From Cyclina sinensis (lineage: Eukaryota > Mollusca > Bivalvia > Venerida > Veneridae), in NCBI GenBank assembly GCA_012932295.1, contig JAAONU010000001.1, positions 36,301,449-36,365,448 on the forward strand: a stretch of DNA of 64,000 nt, in the 5' to 3' direction. Positions 11,691 to 25,442 of this stretch are shown in pieces. The first letter of the stretch is position 1. Each line of letters opens with the position of its first letter. The notes beneath the pieces are model-generated. The model was not told the origin of the DNA. It did no database searches and worked only from the letters and a program-made list of their open reading frames with translations. Made by a program: the position numbers and the translations under genes.

Positions 11691-13389
11691 AAAAGGTTAA
11701 ACAGTAGATTGACGTACTTGTGTAACTTTCGATATATACCTCAAAACTTATTATTTGTGACTGACTATATTTATGACTTTTACCTACATATTACCTATTG
11801 CATAGTTCATGATTGTCCTTGTGTATAGATATATACAAACAATTATTTACCAGACGAGCTTTACGAGTTCTAATTTATATGCATTGTCGGCAAAATCACT
11901 TACAGCTGTCGTTGTGGTCATGGCGATTCACAAGTTCTCACAAAGGCATTACTAGTATGTGCCTTTATGTTAACTGAAAACGCATATAGGAACCCGGTGC
12001 AAGACAAGAAACAAAATTTATTCCTTGAATTTTGTCGATAAAAGCACAAATGCAACAGAATCATAAAAGTAAACATGTTAATGAAACTGATTGTTTTCTT
12101 TGCAGTTATTGACAAATGTATATCGTTATGATTGTGTTTTAAGTAAGATTGGTCTGAACCGTGTTAGTTACAAAAAATGTAATAAACATTTTTAACCCCT
12201 CCGTTAACCTTCTTTGTACATCATGTGACTCTGTCACAACTTAGACACTATGTTTTGTTAAACACTACAGTACATTTAAACATATCGCGAATATTCCATT
12301 AGTGTTAAACAGCAAGATGACAAGGACTTTTCCTTTCCTTTTGTGATCTGAAGTGAATGACAGCTGCCTTAGAAATGTTTCTTTAGAAAGAATCATGCCC
12401 GAGATCGTATAGAGGTCATTTATAACTGGCCAAAATAAACAAATGTACGTAAAGGTTCAAACAGTATGAATTTTCTTTTTCTCTAATACATCTCAGGACA
12501 GGATTATGTGACGGCTTTAGGAATAAAAAAATAAGGATCACATACATATCTGCGTTTTGATGATCGTATAATATAGGAAACATTGCTTTATATGTTTTTA
12601 ATCCTACATTTAAAAGTAAATGTGGACACATTTTTTTAAATGATGTCCAAATTAATGTAAGTTTTATTGAGTTTAACAAGAAATGGCAAATTGCAAATTA
12701 AGGACTTTCTGTTTATAATGATTCAAATGTCTGTACTTCTGACAACAATGTTCTCATGTCTGATGTCTCATGTTTGACTCGCCACATCTTATCAGTTTAA
12801 TCGTTGTAGTTTCAATCTTGCGACAAATAACACCCCAAAACCAAACACCACATGCTTACTAGGTTTCACGATTACTTGGTCACATCTGTCCCTTAGATTG
12901 TCAAGATGTGTGTTGTTTGACGCCCTTTAAACTTGTTTCGTACTTGAACAAAGGCCTTTCAAGAGGATCATCCGTACACGAATTTAGACAGGGGGTACAG
13001 CGTAAGAAAAATTCTGCAAATGTTTTCTTGAACAGAATGATATACGCTGCTTTACGTTATACATACCTATGTATCATCTTACCTTTTCTGTGGAATAACC
13101 TTGTGTCTAAACTGCCAAAACATAGCAGTAATCTGTTTTGATCTCTCAAAGATAGCTTCTTGCTCTAAGTACTAATGTTTAGCCATTAAGCATAATGCTT
13201 AGTGTCTGAACATACTAAACATTTATACGCACTATATATATAATTGTTGCTTCTAATTTTACCATCATTTTAGCATTCGCATTTACTACAGTGTGATAAT
13301 TCGATACTTTTTTTCAATATAACGTTAATTGGTCAAAAATAACACTTTCGATATCAATTCTTAGAAATTCTCAAATATGTAATTTAGAA
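11691..13389. other. Unique sequence, no gene seen
   Basis: Short open frames (11918-12115 minus, 12416-12679 minus, 12908-13141 plus) have no recognisable family, and no transposon ends or RNA genes were found. Confidence 0.4.
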
Positions 13390-13760
13390 AGCTTGTAAAG
13401 AAACGTAATATAAAATAAAAATATTATAATAATAACATTTTTCTCTTGGGATTGTACAGTTCATGGTACATTCCTTTAACAAGTGATTAGTTATAATATC
13501 GGTTCATCCCTGAAGCCAAATCTGATTTTATATTGCCTAATTTACGCACATATGAAATTCTATATGTTCAGCAGCATTTCATGTTAATGTTTCACGCCTG
13601 TAATCCTCTTAAGTTAGTTTTATTTTCATGTTTTATTGCAGCTGCGACGACCGAATATCTGTCTAAAAGCTTTGATAAAAATCGGCTCCGTGTTCATGTT
13701 GAAAGTTGTAATGTCCTAAAATTTGTAATATTGTAAAGTAAAACACAATAACGATAAATT
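13390..13760. repeat. Old duplicate of the 7.5-7.8 kb segment
   Basis: Collinear matches link this segment to 7500-7800: 'aagcttgt ... aagaaac', 'ttgtacagtt', 'tcatccctga-gccaaa ... tattgcct ... tacgcacat(tt)gaa', 'aatgtttc-c-cc', and 'catgttttat'. Identity is roughly 65-70 percent by eye, so the duplication is ancient. The orientation is the same and the offset is about 5.9 kb. No coding function is apparent in either copy. Confidence 0.4.
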
Positions 13761-14955
13761 GTTCGAGAGCTAAATATTCATTCTGAGAGAAATTTGAAAT
13801 ATTATTTCAACGTGATGATCAAACTTGTGTTGTATTGAGAAAAAAATCTCAACAGTTACTTGAAGTTTATAAACATACTTTTCTCTTAAACAGTGAAGAC
13901 TATTTTAACAAATAAAAGCCATTTCATTTCCTTTACAAGTGTATGGACAAAGAGATCTAAATACACGTTGCACTCGAAAGATCAACAGAAATGTGAGGTT
14001 ACTCAATAAATTTGTTGTCGACGGAATCTATCATTGAAGGTATTCCATCAACGTTACATAACTATAGCACAAGGACATTTCCCCTTTACTCAGCGAGTTG
14101 TTGAATGGTACATAATTGTCTTGCAAATGTATCTTTAGGTAAGTACATACTCTTCTTGATCAGAGGTCCAGAACTAATCAGTTCGTTATTTAGAACTAAG
14201 ATAGAAATCAGGTTTTCTCTATTTCTATGTTCACTTGGTTCCTATTAATGTAATTTATGCAAGGCCTACGGAAAAAAATGGATCGTCTTTCTAGATATTT
14301 ATACAGGATAAGCAAAACGCAATCTAAGGAAAGTTTTTGTAGTATATATTTGTACAAGAATATGAATATGTTTGCGATCAAAACAAATACTGACACAGCT
14401 GGAGAGGATAAATGAATAAAATTGTTCTTGTAACCAAACATTTTACATGCTAGACCATGTAATTAGCCGTTCTCAAGAGGAATACCTTAAACTAGGGCTG
14501 GCCACTCTGAACAAGGCCCCAGCTTCTCTCAAGTTTATTATGTTTTGAGACTACTATCTGCCAAACAGCCATGTATCCTTAGCATCATTTGCAAATCCTT
14601 TATACAGGGCTGCCTTGATAATAGTTTTTAACGTCCTGGACATGGTTTTAATAATGTATACACACGGTGACACAATCAGTCCAGATCCTAGAGAGATGTT
14701 TCCATACAGCTGATTTTATATCTTGACTAAAGCTTGCGATAAGGGGAATAACATATCATGATTAAAACTCTTCAGTGAATAACTTCAAGAGCTATTCTAA
14801 GTGTATCTGACAAGTTTTGAGTCTGCAGGTTACATAGTTTGAAGCAGAGCCTGATCTATCATGCAGTTGCATTGTTTTGTGCTGATATGTCAATTTTTGG
14901 CGACTGTATATAATATATACATGAAATTAGGGACCAAAAGCAGACATCAAGTATT
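13761..14955. other. Unique sequence, no gene seen
   Basis: No recognisable gene, RNA or transposon end. The frame at 14208-14441 (minus) is a hydrophobic chance frame without family features. Confidence 0.4.
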
Positions 14956-15130
14956 ATGTTTGTGACAGGTTTAAACACAAACAGTAATCATACAGCCTGC
15001 ATAGAAGTCTAAAAAGAATCTGTCAACTTTCTCACATAAGAGCAATGGTCTGAACTAGGGCTCTAACCCATGACTATAAGTGAGACATTAAGTGATTGTA
15101 ATTCAGCTGAAAGATCACTCGACCTTGGAT
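14956..15130 (-). mobile_element. Decayed tRNA-Leu/Ser-like SINE remnant
   Basis: Read on the minus strand, 15128 to 15052 gives a class II tRNA-like layout: an A-box-like gtcgagtgatc, a long interval consistent with a variable arm (actatagtc), and a mutated B box gggttagagccc. Directly downstream, cttatgtgagaaagttgac resembles the body of a SINE I know from bivalve genomes, where it reads ctcttatgtgaggaagccat. The head is too mutated to be a functional tRNA or promoter. The 3' limit is uncertain. Confidence 0.4.
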
Positions 15131-18100
15131 GTTGGTCGAAGACTGTTACAGTATCATATCAGAAGAAAACAGGTCCTGTATGCTTATCAAACTATGTGAA
15201 ATCCTGTAGGTTAATAATTTACTGACAAAACGTTTTACTGACCTTGAAAATTGTTTTACGGACACAGTATAACCATAAGACAATGATATTGCATTTTAAA
15301 ACTGTCATAATCAAGTCAACAAAGGAAGTGTACATTGCTCCTTGTCCATGTAACTTTGTAACTAGAAAACCAATATTTGTCAAATTTCATCACAGAAAAA
15401 GCACTTCAATACTGTTAAGTGACTCAGGTAATTTTGGCATTTCTAATGTCGTTTAAATTGGCGTGAAGTGTCATGCATTCAGTCGCTTGTAAACATCAGG
15501 CTTCGTTACAATATTGCATTAGAAAAAGGACGTTCTGTTTTATGCAAGTGATGATTACTGCATTTATACAAGTTGACGATTAAGCGATAGCACGCACATA
15601 CATTTATAGAAACCTAGAAGAGTTTTGTCTTTTTATGTCCTCAATTATAAATTTAGAGATTTGCATTTGGACATGTGCATTTATGGCTTGTTTCAGAGAA
15701 TCTGTTCTGTTTAAGTGTTACCAGATTTATGTGTTACCAGGTTTAAGTGTTACGACAGAGATCTGCTGCAATATCTTGCTTCTATACAGCCAGTACAATG
15801 GTAACACATCTTCCAGACCCCCAAGAACATCTCTTTTCCTAGACAAATGTTTTCAGTATCATCGAAAGACAATATTCCTCGTTCATGTCCTTCTACACTA
15901 AAAATATCCATGCTGCCTAGTCCAGTTAGCTCTGATACATGGCCAATGACCTAATGTAGGTAATTAAGCAATTTAATGTAAGTGTTGAACCACTACCACT
16001 AAAAACTTTGATGTAAAAATGAAATGGAATATCATACCTCCGCTATCCAACTATGGTCCGGATACGCAGAGATTAACCACTCAGGAAAGAACCCTTTTGT
16101 TCAATAGGAAGTATCAAGAATATACTAGAAGTGTGGTGATTTTCATCTGTACTGACTTCTAATGTTTGCCTGTTAGCTGTATATCTAGAACTGGGTTTTT
16201 CTTCCTGAAAAATAAAGCAACTGCTTACCATTAGGCGATGAAGTAGTTATTTTAGCAATGGTAAATGTCTTGTTAGGCAGTTGTGACCCTCTTTTCTTCC
16301 ATTTCAGATTCATCACCCATACCATCCGCACCGTCTTTAATGAAAGTTTGTAACAATTAAGTTCGATCAAGTGGATGTATGTCATTTTCGTTCAAAGTCT
16401 TTAACTAAAATTAACCTGGTTCCTCCAGAGTTGTTGTAAAGTAGGGAAGAGGGGTTGTTACAACTTTTTTTTTTCAGGAAATTAACAATAGTTTCATAAT
16501 TTTCTTTTCCTTGTAAGGTATCAGTTAGATAAGCATTGTTCTGGACTTAAAACAGAATTTCTATCTGTTCAGATACTGTCAATTTGTTCGGACCTCTCGT
16601 CATTATCACTGGCCACAAGACACTATCCTAGCCTTAACATAAACGTATCGTCTTTGTGAAACGCCGAAATTTACAGACTATTTTAAAGGGTAGGCGCTGC
16701 TGTTTGACGTATTTTCTTTTTGCTGAATAAAGTTTATCTACCCCAGCTCTATCCGTTTTAAGACGTAATCTGAGAAAAGCAGAATCCGCGCTCTAAAAAT
16801 GAATAGAAAAAGGTTAAATTATGTACTGTTTCAATCTATTTGCGTTCTTATATCAGAGAGTGACATCTGGACAACTAATTAAGGATAGCCTGCAAACAGT
16901 AATGCACTGTTCACTTCTTCTCCCTTCATTCTGTGAGGAAATTACTTCTTCTGGCTAGTACATTTACACTATCACCTAATGTAATAACACTATTTGGACG
17001 TCTGGCACATTTCCTATCAAGCCATTGAAAAGTCACGGCATTTATCAGCTGAACTGTAATTCCGCTGAAATGTAAGTCAATATTTTACAGATTGTGATAC
17101 AAAATACAATGTACGTTTATGTATTAAATAGAAGTTAGCTTATTTCTGGTCTGTGCCAAAGCCGTTTTAACAACGGTTTGTTGAAGTCGATTTGATTTAA
17201 CTAAATATAAATAAACACGTTTCTATGCTGTCTGATGTCCTAAGGTTCTTTCAGGATAACGATTCTATAAATACCTGCATGGCTTACACAGTAGCATCAT
17301 TTTTACAGCATTTTTGTTTACCTTAAACCAGTACTCTTTCGACAATTAGACAGAATATGCCAGTCCTTTTTGTCTGTCTCCATTTTTAAAATTTCGGGGT
17401 CAAAATGAATTGTTTTCTAAAGCATTCATCTTGTACGATTTTTTGCGGAATCCTTCAAATGTTCAGGATATTTTATTTACTAAGATTGCCCGAAACTATT
17501 TCCGTATCATAACGGAAATCACCGATAGGTTACAGTTTGTCAAAGTTACACGATTCTATAAGTGTGTAAAATCATTATGATTAATGATTATTTGTAAGAC
17601 ATTTTGATTAAAAAAAAGAACGAAAAGTGCAAATCACAATGTATCTTCTTACTTACTGTATCACTGATAAGCATTTGATTTTATAATCAATGGTCTCGTT
17701 TCTAGTTTCTCAAAAGGTACGTTCTTTGTAGTTTGGTGGTGAAATGATACCTCTCTAGAAATTAGGAATGCTGTAACAAACTTTTTTTTCAAAAAGCATG
17801 CTCCTATATACTACAGTAGTAACACATGTACTGTGTTCAGATCATTGATGTTACTTTACTCCTACTGCACGGGGGTAGATAAATACGTTTTACAGGAGAA
17901 CAAAAGTCAAGCGCAGCTATTGCCCTTTACCAGAAGGTGCTACAATATGATTGTCCAAATAATCCATCTGACTTCTCTTTAGTACAACAAACAACGTTCA
18001 TTAATCTGACAAGTTTTCTTGAACATTCTCATTTTTATGACACTCAGGTCAATGATTTCTAATTAGTTGTAAAAAAACATTCTGAATTTATATTTGAATT

Positions 18101-19189
18101 TATTTTATTTGTTATAGACACTAGGAAGGGAACATAAAACATGAGAATTGTGTAAAGATAGGTTGTAACTGCTTGAAGTAAGTACAAAAGTACAAATTAC
18201 CGCAAACAAAACACCGGAACTTACCAGTATAAAGTGTCCGGAAAAGTCTAAAGCTTCTGGTAATCAATCATAACAGACAAAAGTAACTGATTATACTCCT
18301 TAAGATATACAAGGTGTCCCCGAGTAGTAAATAATAGGCTTATCTATTTGTACGTTTTCATGGCCACATCATGTAACGGGTCTTCCATATTTTAAATGGC
18401 CAGCTAGGCAAATAAATGACACACAGGTGTACATCATCAATGATAAAAGGTTGATACGAGGTACAAGGAGTTAAAACAGTTAGATCAAACCTTTTTGATC
18501 TGTTTTGACTTGTTACTTCTTGCTACTTTTTAGTATCAGATCTGGTTCCTAGTAGTTTACTTTTATCTAAACAAGAAGCTCACTTCTAGTTGCTTACTTT
18601 TCCCATCTAAAATTCATTATGATATGGCATGCTACATATTTTCCAGAAAACCTTTTTTTCCGTTCTCTATGATATTTTTTTGTAAAGATGGAGTCCGCGG
18701 AAATTATTGAAGATATAACATTTACAAGCCAGCGCTATAAACCAATAGAAGTTTATCTAGTAACCATAGAAGTCGAGTATGAAGACGTATGGTGTCTGGT
18801 TTCAATCAAAATATGAAAAGGCTTTTACTCAGATCCGTTGATTACAACATACGCAAAATGAGATCCTATCTTATAGAAGAAAAAATAGAAAGAGCTTTAG
18901 ATATCAAACGGTATAAAAAGAAAGATTCGCGAAAAGGAAAAAGATGTTATGCAAAACAAAACAATAGGATCATAATGGTTCTGGAGCATAACCTCTCAAA
19001 GTGGCATGTACATAATCAATACGATGTAAACGAAACAAGTAGACAAAACTATACGCCAAAAAGCAAAGTTGTGGGTTTTTTTTATACATGACAGTGATTT
19101 TTCCAATTTATTTTACATAATTATTTACATAAGAAGCATACTTGTTTAAAATAGATTTCACAGCATTTAACACTGTTAAGAAATACATT
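15131..19189. other. Long unique stretch, no gene supported
   Basis: Frames at 15244-15456, 15635-15901 and 18789-19091 are open but match no family. The last (100 codons, lysine- and arginine-rich) is preceded by a 42-codon frame starting at 18688 that begins MESAEIIEDITFTS and is offset in phase, so a very old broken gene is conceivable. I cannot support it. No RNA gene or transposon end was seen. Confidence 0.35.
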
Positions 19190-21895
19190 AATATAACAAT
19201 AGTCTGAAACTCCAGTTAATTGTTTTAAATAATTTACAACGTGCATCACAGATGCACTAACACGTCTTGCGTCGAATGAATATTAACGATTGAAGATTGA
19301 TCTCATCTTTGTGATCTCTAATTATCTTTTTCTGTCTAGTCTTCTTGGCCTTATACGATTCTGTGTTTCTTTTGTTGCATGAACGAGACATTCAACAAAA
19401 AAGACATCGTCGGAACCCACAGGTGCTGATTCCGCATCATGAAGTCCGATATAGAGAGTACACCTGGGTTACCGAGGATGCAAAAAAGATTGAATTTAAA
19501 ATTATAATTGTGGTTTGAAGCAACTAACGTTCAATACACGGTTTCAGTCAAAGAGGTTTAGTCATTCAATATTTTAGGGTGACTTTAGTATGTAAAAAAT
19601 TAACTCGGTAACGTGGTTTCACGAAATGCGAACTTCTGGTAGTTTGAATTCCACGGCTTTTGCTGTTATATCTCTATGTATGTCAAACTGAAATATAAAT
19701 ACAATATGAGACCTTGTATATATGCTGATGTCTTTTTCTATCTGCTAATCTCCATGGTGATTATGCTTATATAATCTATTTGATACAAAGTAAATGCCTC
19801 AAAATCGTCACAAACTGTGTGAAGTGCATAAAACATTTCAGGAACCATAGCCTAAACAGTTTGTTTTATTGTATTATTGACTCCCAATTTGGAGGTCACT
19901 GGTTCTAATCCCACCAGGGCTGAGAGTATACGGTGAATTCCGACATTCCTCACTTTTGGCCCGAGTACTGGTTTGAACCCAGGCTGCAGTCATCGAGAGG
20001 GATTAATATAAGCTGTAATAACTTGCTTCCCAATCCATGAAAAAAAATAAAATTACAAAAATATCTCAAATATTTTTATTTCGACATCATCTGAAAAGTT
20101 TTGTTGAGGATGTTTTTCCTATCTCGAGGAGCGTTTTTGCTACTGTAAGGAAAAATATTACTCTGAAGAAACTTTAATGATCCATATTCCTAAGCATAAT
20201 TGATATCCTATGGCTGAAATGTCTTATTTATGCTGGAGACAGTATTTTCATGGCCAAGTTGCTATAATTGAATCTGAGGAGCCTTTACGTCGAATTGTCT
20301 GCGTGATGATTTACAAATTAAACTTATTTTATATGAGGGGTTTCAAATGTACTCTATGCTTATGAGCATAACCTGAGAAGGACAGTTTTGAAAATGGAGA
20401 CGCCGTGTTCGTATAAAATTAATTGCCAAAATTAATTCAAACGGCCCGGAAGAAAAATTATTTTTACAATGCAATATAACAAAGCAAAAAAATGAAAGAC
20501 ATGATTTAGCTTAATTTATAAATCTTAATAAGAAAGAAGAGAGCGGAACGTGAAAACAGAAACTGAAATCAAACACATAACCTCTTTATTTACTTAAACT
20601 GCATTTTTTAACTATTCATCCGCAAATCACTGTGGATTCTTCTGCAAAAAGGCGCGACCTTGTTAACGAGTACAAGAAAGAAACATGCAATGTCAACATT
20701 CAATGTAAAATTAATAAAGACAAACAACAGCTTACTTTTCTTGAATGTTGTTAGTTAACAATCGATGTGTGACATTCTTTTTGGATTTCATACCGCGTAG
20801 ATCTCATTTTATTAAACACATTAACCGAACTTTTTTCATATTTTTGACACCAGTGAATACTACTTTTCAGTAAGAGATGATACACCTGTCTAACGTATCA
20901 GAGAAAGCTATGGGACGAAGTGAGTTGCAATATTATATATCAGATAATCATTGTATACTTTTAAATGTTATTCAATTTTGTAATAATATAATGGTAAAAC
21001 AGAAATACTTGTTCAATGTGATAGAAATTCGTTCAATATTTTTAATACATGTATTTTGATTCACTCTTGTAATATGTTTATCGTACTTTTATATATTTAT
21101 TCAGTTCTATAGAATATTTATAGCACAACTAGAATATTTGTTTTAAATGACAAAATAATTTATTCACAAGTTTTAATAGTTTAACTCGACAAATCATTCT
21201 AATATTGAATGGTTACTTTTGGAAGTTAAAATTATTTTTTTCATTTTGAAAAACATTTATAAATATGAATAAAAATTGAACAAAAAATATTAAAACTACA
21301 GAATACATATTTATATCACATGAAACAAATATTTTGATTTTACAATAAATATTTCAAATATTAAATAAATAAATAAGAATTTACAATGAAAATTTTAAAG
21401 GATTAAAGAAAAAATAATCAAAATTTTGAACAAAGTTTAATCACATTGAACAAATAATCCCGTTTTACAATTAAAAAAAACAAATATGATATTGCAACAC
21501 ATTACACGCCACAAGAATCTATAGCTTCGAGCATCGGTCTCTCACAGATTTTCTGTGAATGATATTTAAGTTCGCAAATGATGCCAAAGTTTGAAACGTA
21601 ACCTTTCTGACTGATATTGTTGAAAAGAAAGATAGGACTGCTCTTGACATAACAGCACTGTTCTTTTCAAAATGCACCGAGATAAAGAGGCCAGACACTA
21701 TATAATAATGTAATAATTAACTGGCGAGACATAAGTCCATTCATTTTTATTAGATTTATTTAAAAAGTACTTTGTATTAAAGGATATCCCTAATACATTT
21801 CATCTATCTACATCATGAGGTTCAAAGCGAATAGAAATGTGTGAATCAAATAAAGGAACAGTTACAAAATAGATTGCAAGAAAAGATAGAAGACT
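19190..21895. repeat. Segmental duplication P, first copy
   Basis: Collinear blocks match the second copy at 22500-27603 in the same orientation: 19225-19400 with 22525-22720 (taaatAATTTa ... cgtgcat-gcagatgc ... ctgtctagt-ttcttgg), 20160-20450 with 24700-25000 (aattgatatcc, attgaatc-gagcc, gtgatgattta-aaat), and 21560-21890 with 27260-27590 (aagttcgcagatgat, ggcgagacataa-tccatt). Offsets grow from 3.3 to 5.7 kb because the second copy has gained sequence. No gene is seen in either copy. The AT-rich part at 21060-21480 has no match found by eye. Confidence 0.6.
19875..20050 (+). mobile_element. tRNA-derived SINE, copy 2 (5'-truncated)
   Basis: The copy begins inside the tRNA-like head (gactcccaatttggaggtca) and keeps a mutated B box ggttctaatcc (19900-19910). 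Its body, gagtactggtttgaaccc ... gcagtcatcgagagggatta, matches copy 1 at 5.07 kb. The end reads aagctgtaataacttgcttc followed by an A-rich run. The shared head and body in two places within 15 kb are the main evidence for a family. 5' truncation is normal for elements copied by target-primed reverse transcription. Confidence 0.6.
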
Positions 21896-22499
21896 TTGAA
21901 ACAAATGTTTATATACTCAGATGAGCGCTTAAAGGCTATCCTGGCCCTCCAATTTGGCGAGGCTCATTTGATTTGTGACCCTCTATTCAGATTCTTAAAA
22001 AAGTCATCATAACTAAATTATGCTACGTATTTTTGGATTAATTGTTTGGTTTGAAGGCAAAATTTAATTTTATTGCGATGGAAACACTGACTGTTTACTC
22101 TTTGTCTTCTTTTTATAATAAAAACCATAAAATTTAACATTGAATTTCACGTTGATGAACGTCTGTTTTGAAGACAGAGGCACTTTTCCGTAAGTAGACA
22201 AAAACAACCTTCATGGCCAAAGACAAAAAGGCAAACGATTTTTAAAAAATATTTCCCGTTATCAATACTTTATACGTCCATTGACATATAACATCATGCA
22301 TGAGATAAAATTTGATTGTGCATGTTTCTAGTGCTTTTTTTCCTGCCCTGTACACAGAATATCCATTTCGGATTATTGCATATACGATTAGTCACGAATC
22401 CAAAAAAAGTAACGCAATATTAAATTTATCCTTGTCACAAACATACTTAAAACAGCATTCAAAAGGAAACGCAGGAAGAAGAAAAATAATCTTAAAGTT
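21896..22499. other. Spacer between duplication copies, no gene seen
   Basis: No feature could be supported. The 73-codon frame at 22312-22533 has no family resemblance. Confidence 0.4.
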
Positions 22500-25442
22500 A
22501 CGTGACTTATTGCCTTTAAACAGTCTTAAATAATTTAGCTCGTGCATGGCAGATGCGTTATCACGTACTGTGTTGAATTCATGTTCGTGATTTTTAGATC
22601 AGTCTCTGATTACCTTATACTGTCTAGTTGTCTTGGAAATTCTTTATCGAAGAATACATTTAATCTGTCTTCTTGGCATGCATGAATCCTTCGAAAACGT
22701 TCATTGATATACACTTGCTTTATCGTAAGTAACAATTTACAGACTGGGATTTCTGTTACAAAAATTAAAGTTTAAACAACATTGCCATGGATAAGCATTG
22801 AAAATATTAAAAAGTGCGCATCAAACTGGCTCGATCGACATTCAAGAAAACTCTATATGTACGACACTGGACACATAAGATTGTTTATATTTCGACACGC
22901 TTTCGTCGCATATAGTTCTAAAAGGTGTCGTGAATATGCTGCAAAAATGTATGACAAGTACGCAAACAGCTTCTGATCGTCTTATATAAAATTAGATTTC
23001 AAAACACAGTCAAATCAGGTTCTTTGTCTTGTGTACACCGTAAAAAACATATCTATTATTCCTTGGGTCATTTTTACCGTTTTGACAGATGCAATAATAA
23101 AGGGTGTTATATTTGTTCGTCGAATTTTTCACGTTTGTAAGATATGTTTAATTTTTAAATTTCTTTTCATTTCTTTATGTTATGTTTTAATTTTTTAAAA
23201 TTTTTTTAATTTCTATTCATTTCTGTATGTTAATTAAAACATAATTAAATCATTATCCTTCATTCCGTTGTGTATGTCTATATATTGTAATGCAAATTAA
23301 CTTGAATGCAAAGTGTAAAGGCTCACTCCATAAATTCAGTACAAAGCGAATGCAACAATATACACATAGTTCTAAGCGGTTTCTGTAGTGCTTCCGAATT
23401 TTTTGTAACCAGGTTTTGAAATCCTGTGCATCGGTTGAAACATAACCATTTGTCAGCCATCGCTTACCCTAAACAATTTCTCTCTTGTACCAACGGAATT
23501 TTAGTTATTTATTAAAACGAAATACAACGATAGTGTGTGGAACCAGAACAAATTTAAAAAAAAAAACACTTGTCACAAAGGCTACAGCTGAAGACTAGTG
23601 TGAGAGCATGACAATATTTTTTTTATATTTTAAAACATTTTAACAGCTCTACAATTGTTTGCACTGTTTCTGGCGAACACATTAACAATTATTATTAAGT
23701 TGTCTAAAGCTAACCTGCCTAAACATTGGATTATATTAAGTACAGAAACAGACATGAGCCAGAACTTAAAGTTGGATTAACTGCAGCCGTTCTTCGGGGT
23801 AGCTGTCTAATCTCATTTTCTGTCTATTTAGGGATGATGAGGTAAAACAGTGCCAAATGTACGACTTCTATTGGTAGTTATTTCTTTACTTAGTTTGACA
23901 AGTCAAGTATCCTGACTGAATTACATTTACTTCGGAAATAACATTGTTTTATGAAAATATTTTTCGTAGATACACGTTGATTTTTTTTCGGGCCGACGTA
24001 TATAAATACCTGTATAATACGTGCGAAAAGTAGTACGACTGATTACAATCACTTTACCTCCGCCGATTGCGGTTGGTTGGTTTTGTCTATTTTTCTCATT
24101 GTTTGATAGCAAGTAATAAGTATTCATTAATTTTGACATTTGTTGACATGCATAAGGTAAGATTATGTTACATCGGTATATCCATTTTTGAACTATTTTG
24201 TTGCGCGTTGTTGATAATCGGGTGTTATGCGGTTTTATTTTTGCAGTTTGTAATGTACCCTGGAAAAAAGAAAAAAAATGCCAAGAAGATGATAAGAATT
24301 ATTGAATGATCTAATCAGGCCAAAATTTATTTAGCAGGCTTCCAGTGTACAACCATATCATTAGTTGTCATTCTCTTTGATAGTTGTAGTTTGCTTCCAA
24401 ATGGTAAACAAACACATTCTCCCTTACTTTGATCCCCGTCAACGCCGCATATCTTTTTAAAAGATATTTCTTGTTTTAATTGAAAGGATGAACAAACTCC
24501 ATACATATTCGACAGAAGTATTTATTGTGAAAAAAGTCTTCTTGCATTACTTGCCACGTAAAGTTACAGTTACCATACCCACTTGGAATTTGTCGAAGTT
24601 ATATAAAAGGTACAATCCTTAAAGCTTTTTCTAAAGATTCCTCTTTTTGCTCGTGATCATGGAAAGTTTTCTATAGAGCATTTTCCTATGACTAGTTAAA
24701 TATCAGAGAAAGACACTTTTCAAAAATTAAATGATCCTTTTATCTAAGTAAAATTGATATCCAAAGTTTAAGCTGTCCTTATTCGTGTAAAAGACTTTTT
24801 GTTATGCCCATATTACTAAAATTGAATCGTTGGAGCCTTATAGTCTGAGTGTCTCCGTGATGATTTATAAATCAAGCATTTTTTTATAGCTTAATGGGTT
24901 TTTATGTGCTGCTTGATATTTTTAGCAGAATCTGATAAAGGTTTGTTTTAAAATGAAGACGCCATGTTTTCGAAAAATGTTCTCCGAAATAAATTCAAAG
25001 TAACGTTCTTGTTTGAATTAGTTCTAATACAACTTATCTTACAATGCAATGCAATGGTGCGAAAGTTGTAGCTTATTTCATGAATGAAATGTAACGTGAT
25101 TCCCTCCTAACATTTTCATCGGATAGAGTGAAAGTTTTTAACAGATTATCAGTAAAAACTTTAAAAAAGATGGGAAGACTTATCTACTTACACGAGGATA
25201 CAAAATAAAATGCGATTTTTTTCTTGGTTGTCCTATAAGTTGGAAAATAAGAGGTCGTAAACTGAGCGTTATAAAAATCAAAAGGAGCAGGCAGCTTGGG
25301 AGCTCAGAGTATCCTCTGGGCTTCTAATATCGATAAGGGTTCCCTCGTTAATATTTTATAAACAGAAGACAAATGGCTTTTATTTCCGACATAGCTTGAT
25401 AAGGACCGACACAACAAAATTGTCAATAATTGTTACATCTAC

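Noticed and set aside
18688..19091. A gene made of a 42-codon frame and the following 100-codon frame
   Set aside because: The two frames are out of phase, no family motif is visible, no splice sites join them convincingly, and the composition (Lys/Arg/Ile-rich) is what AT-rich DNA gives by chance.
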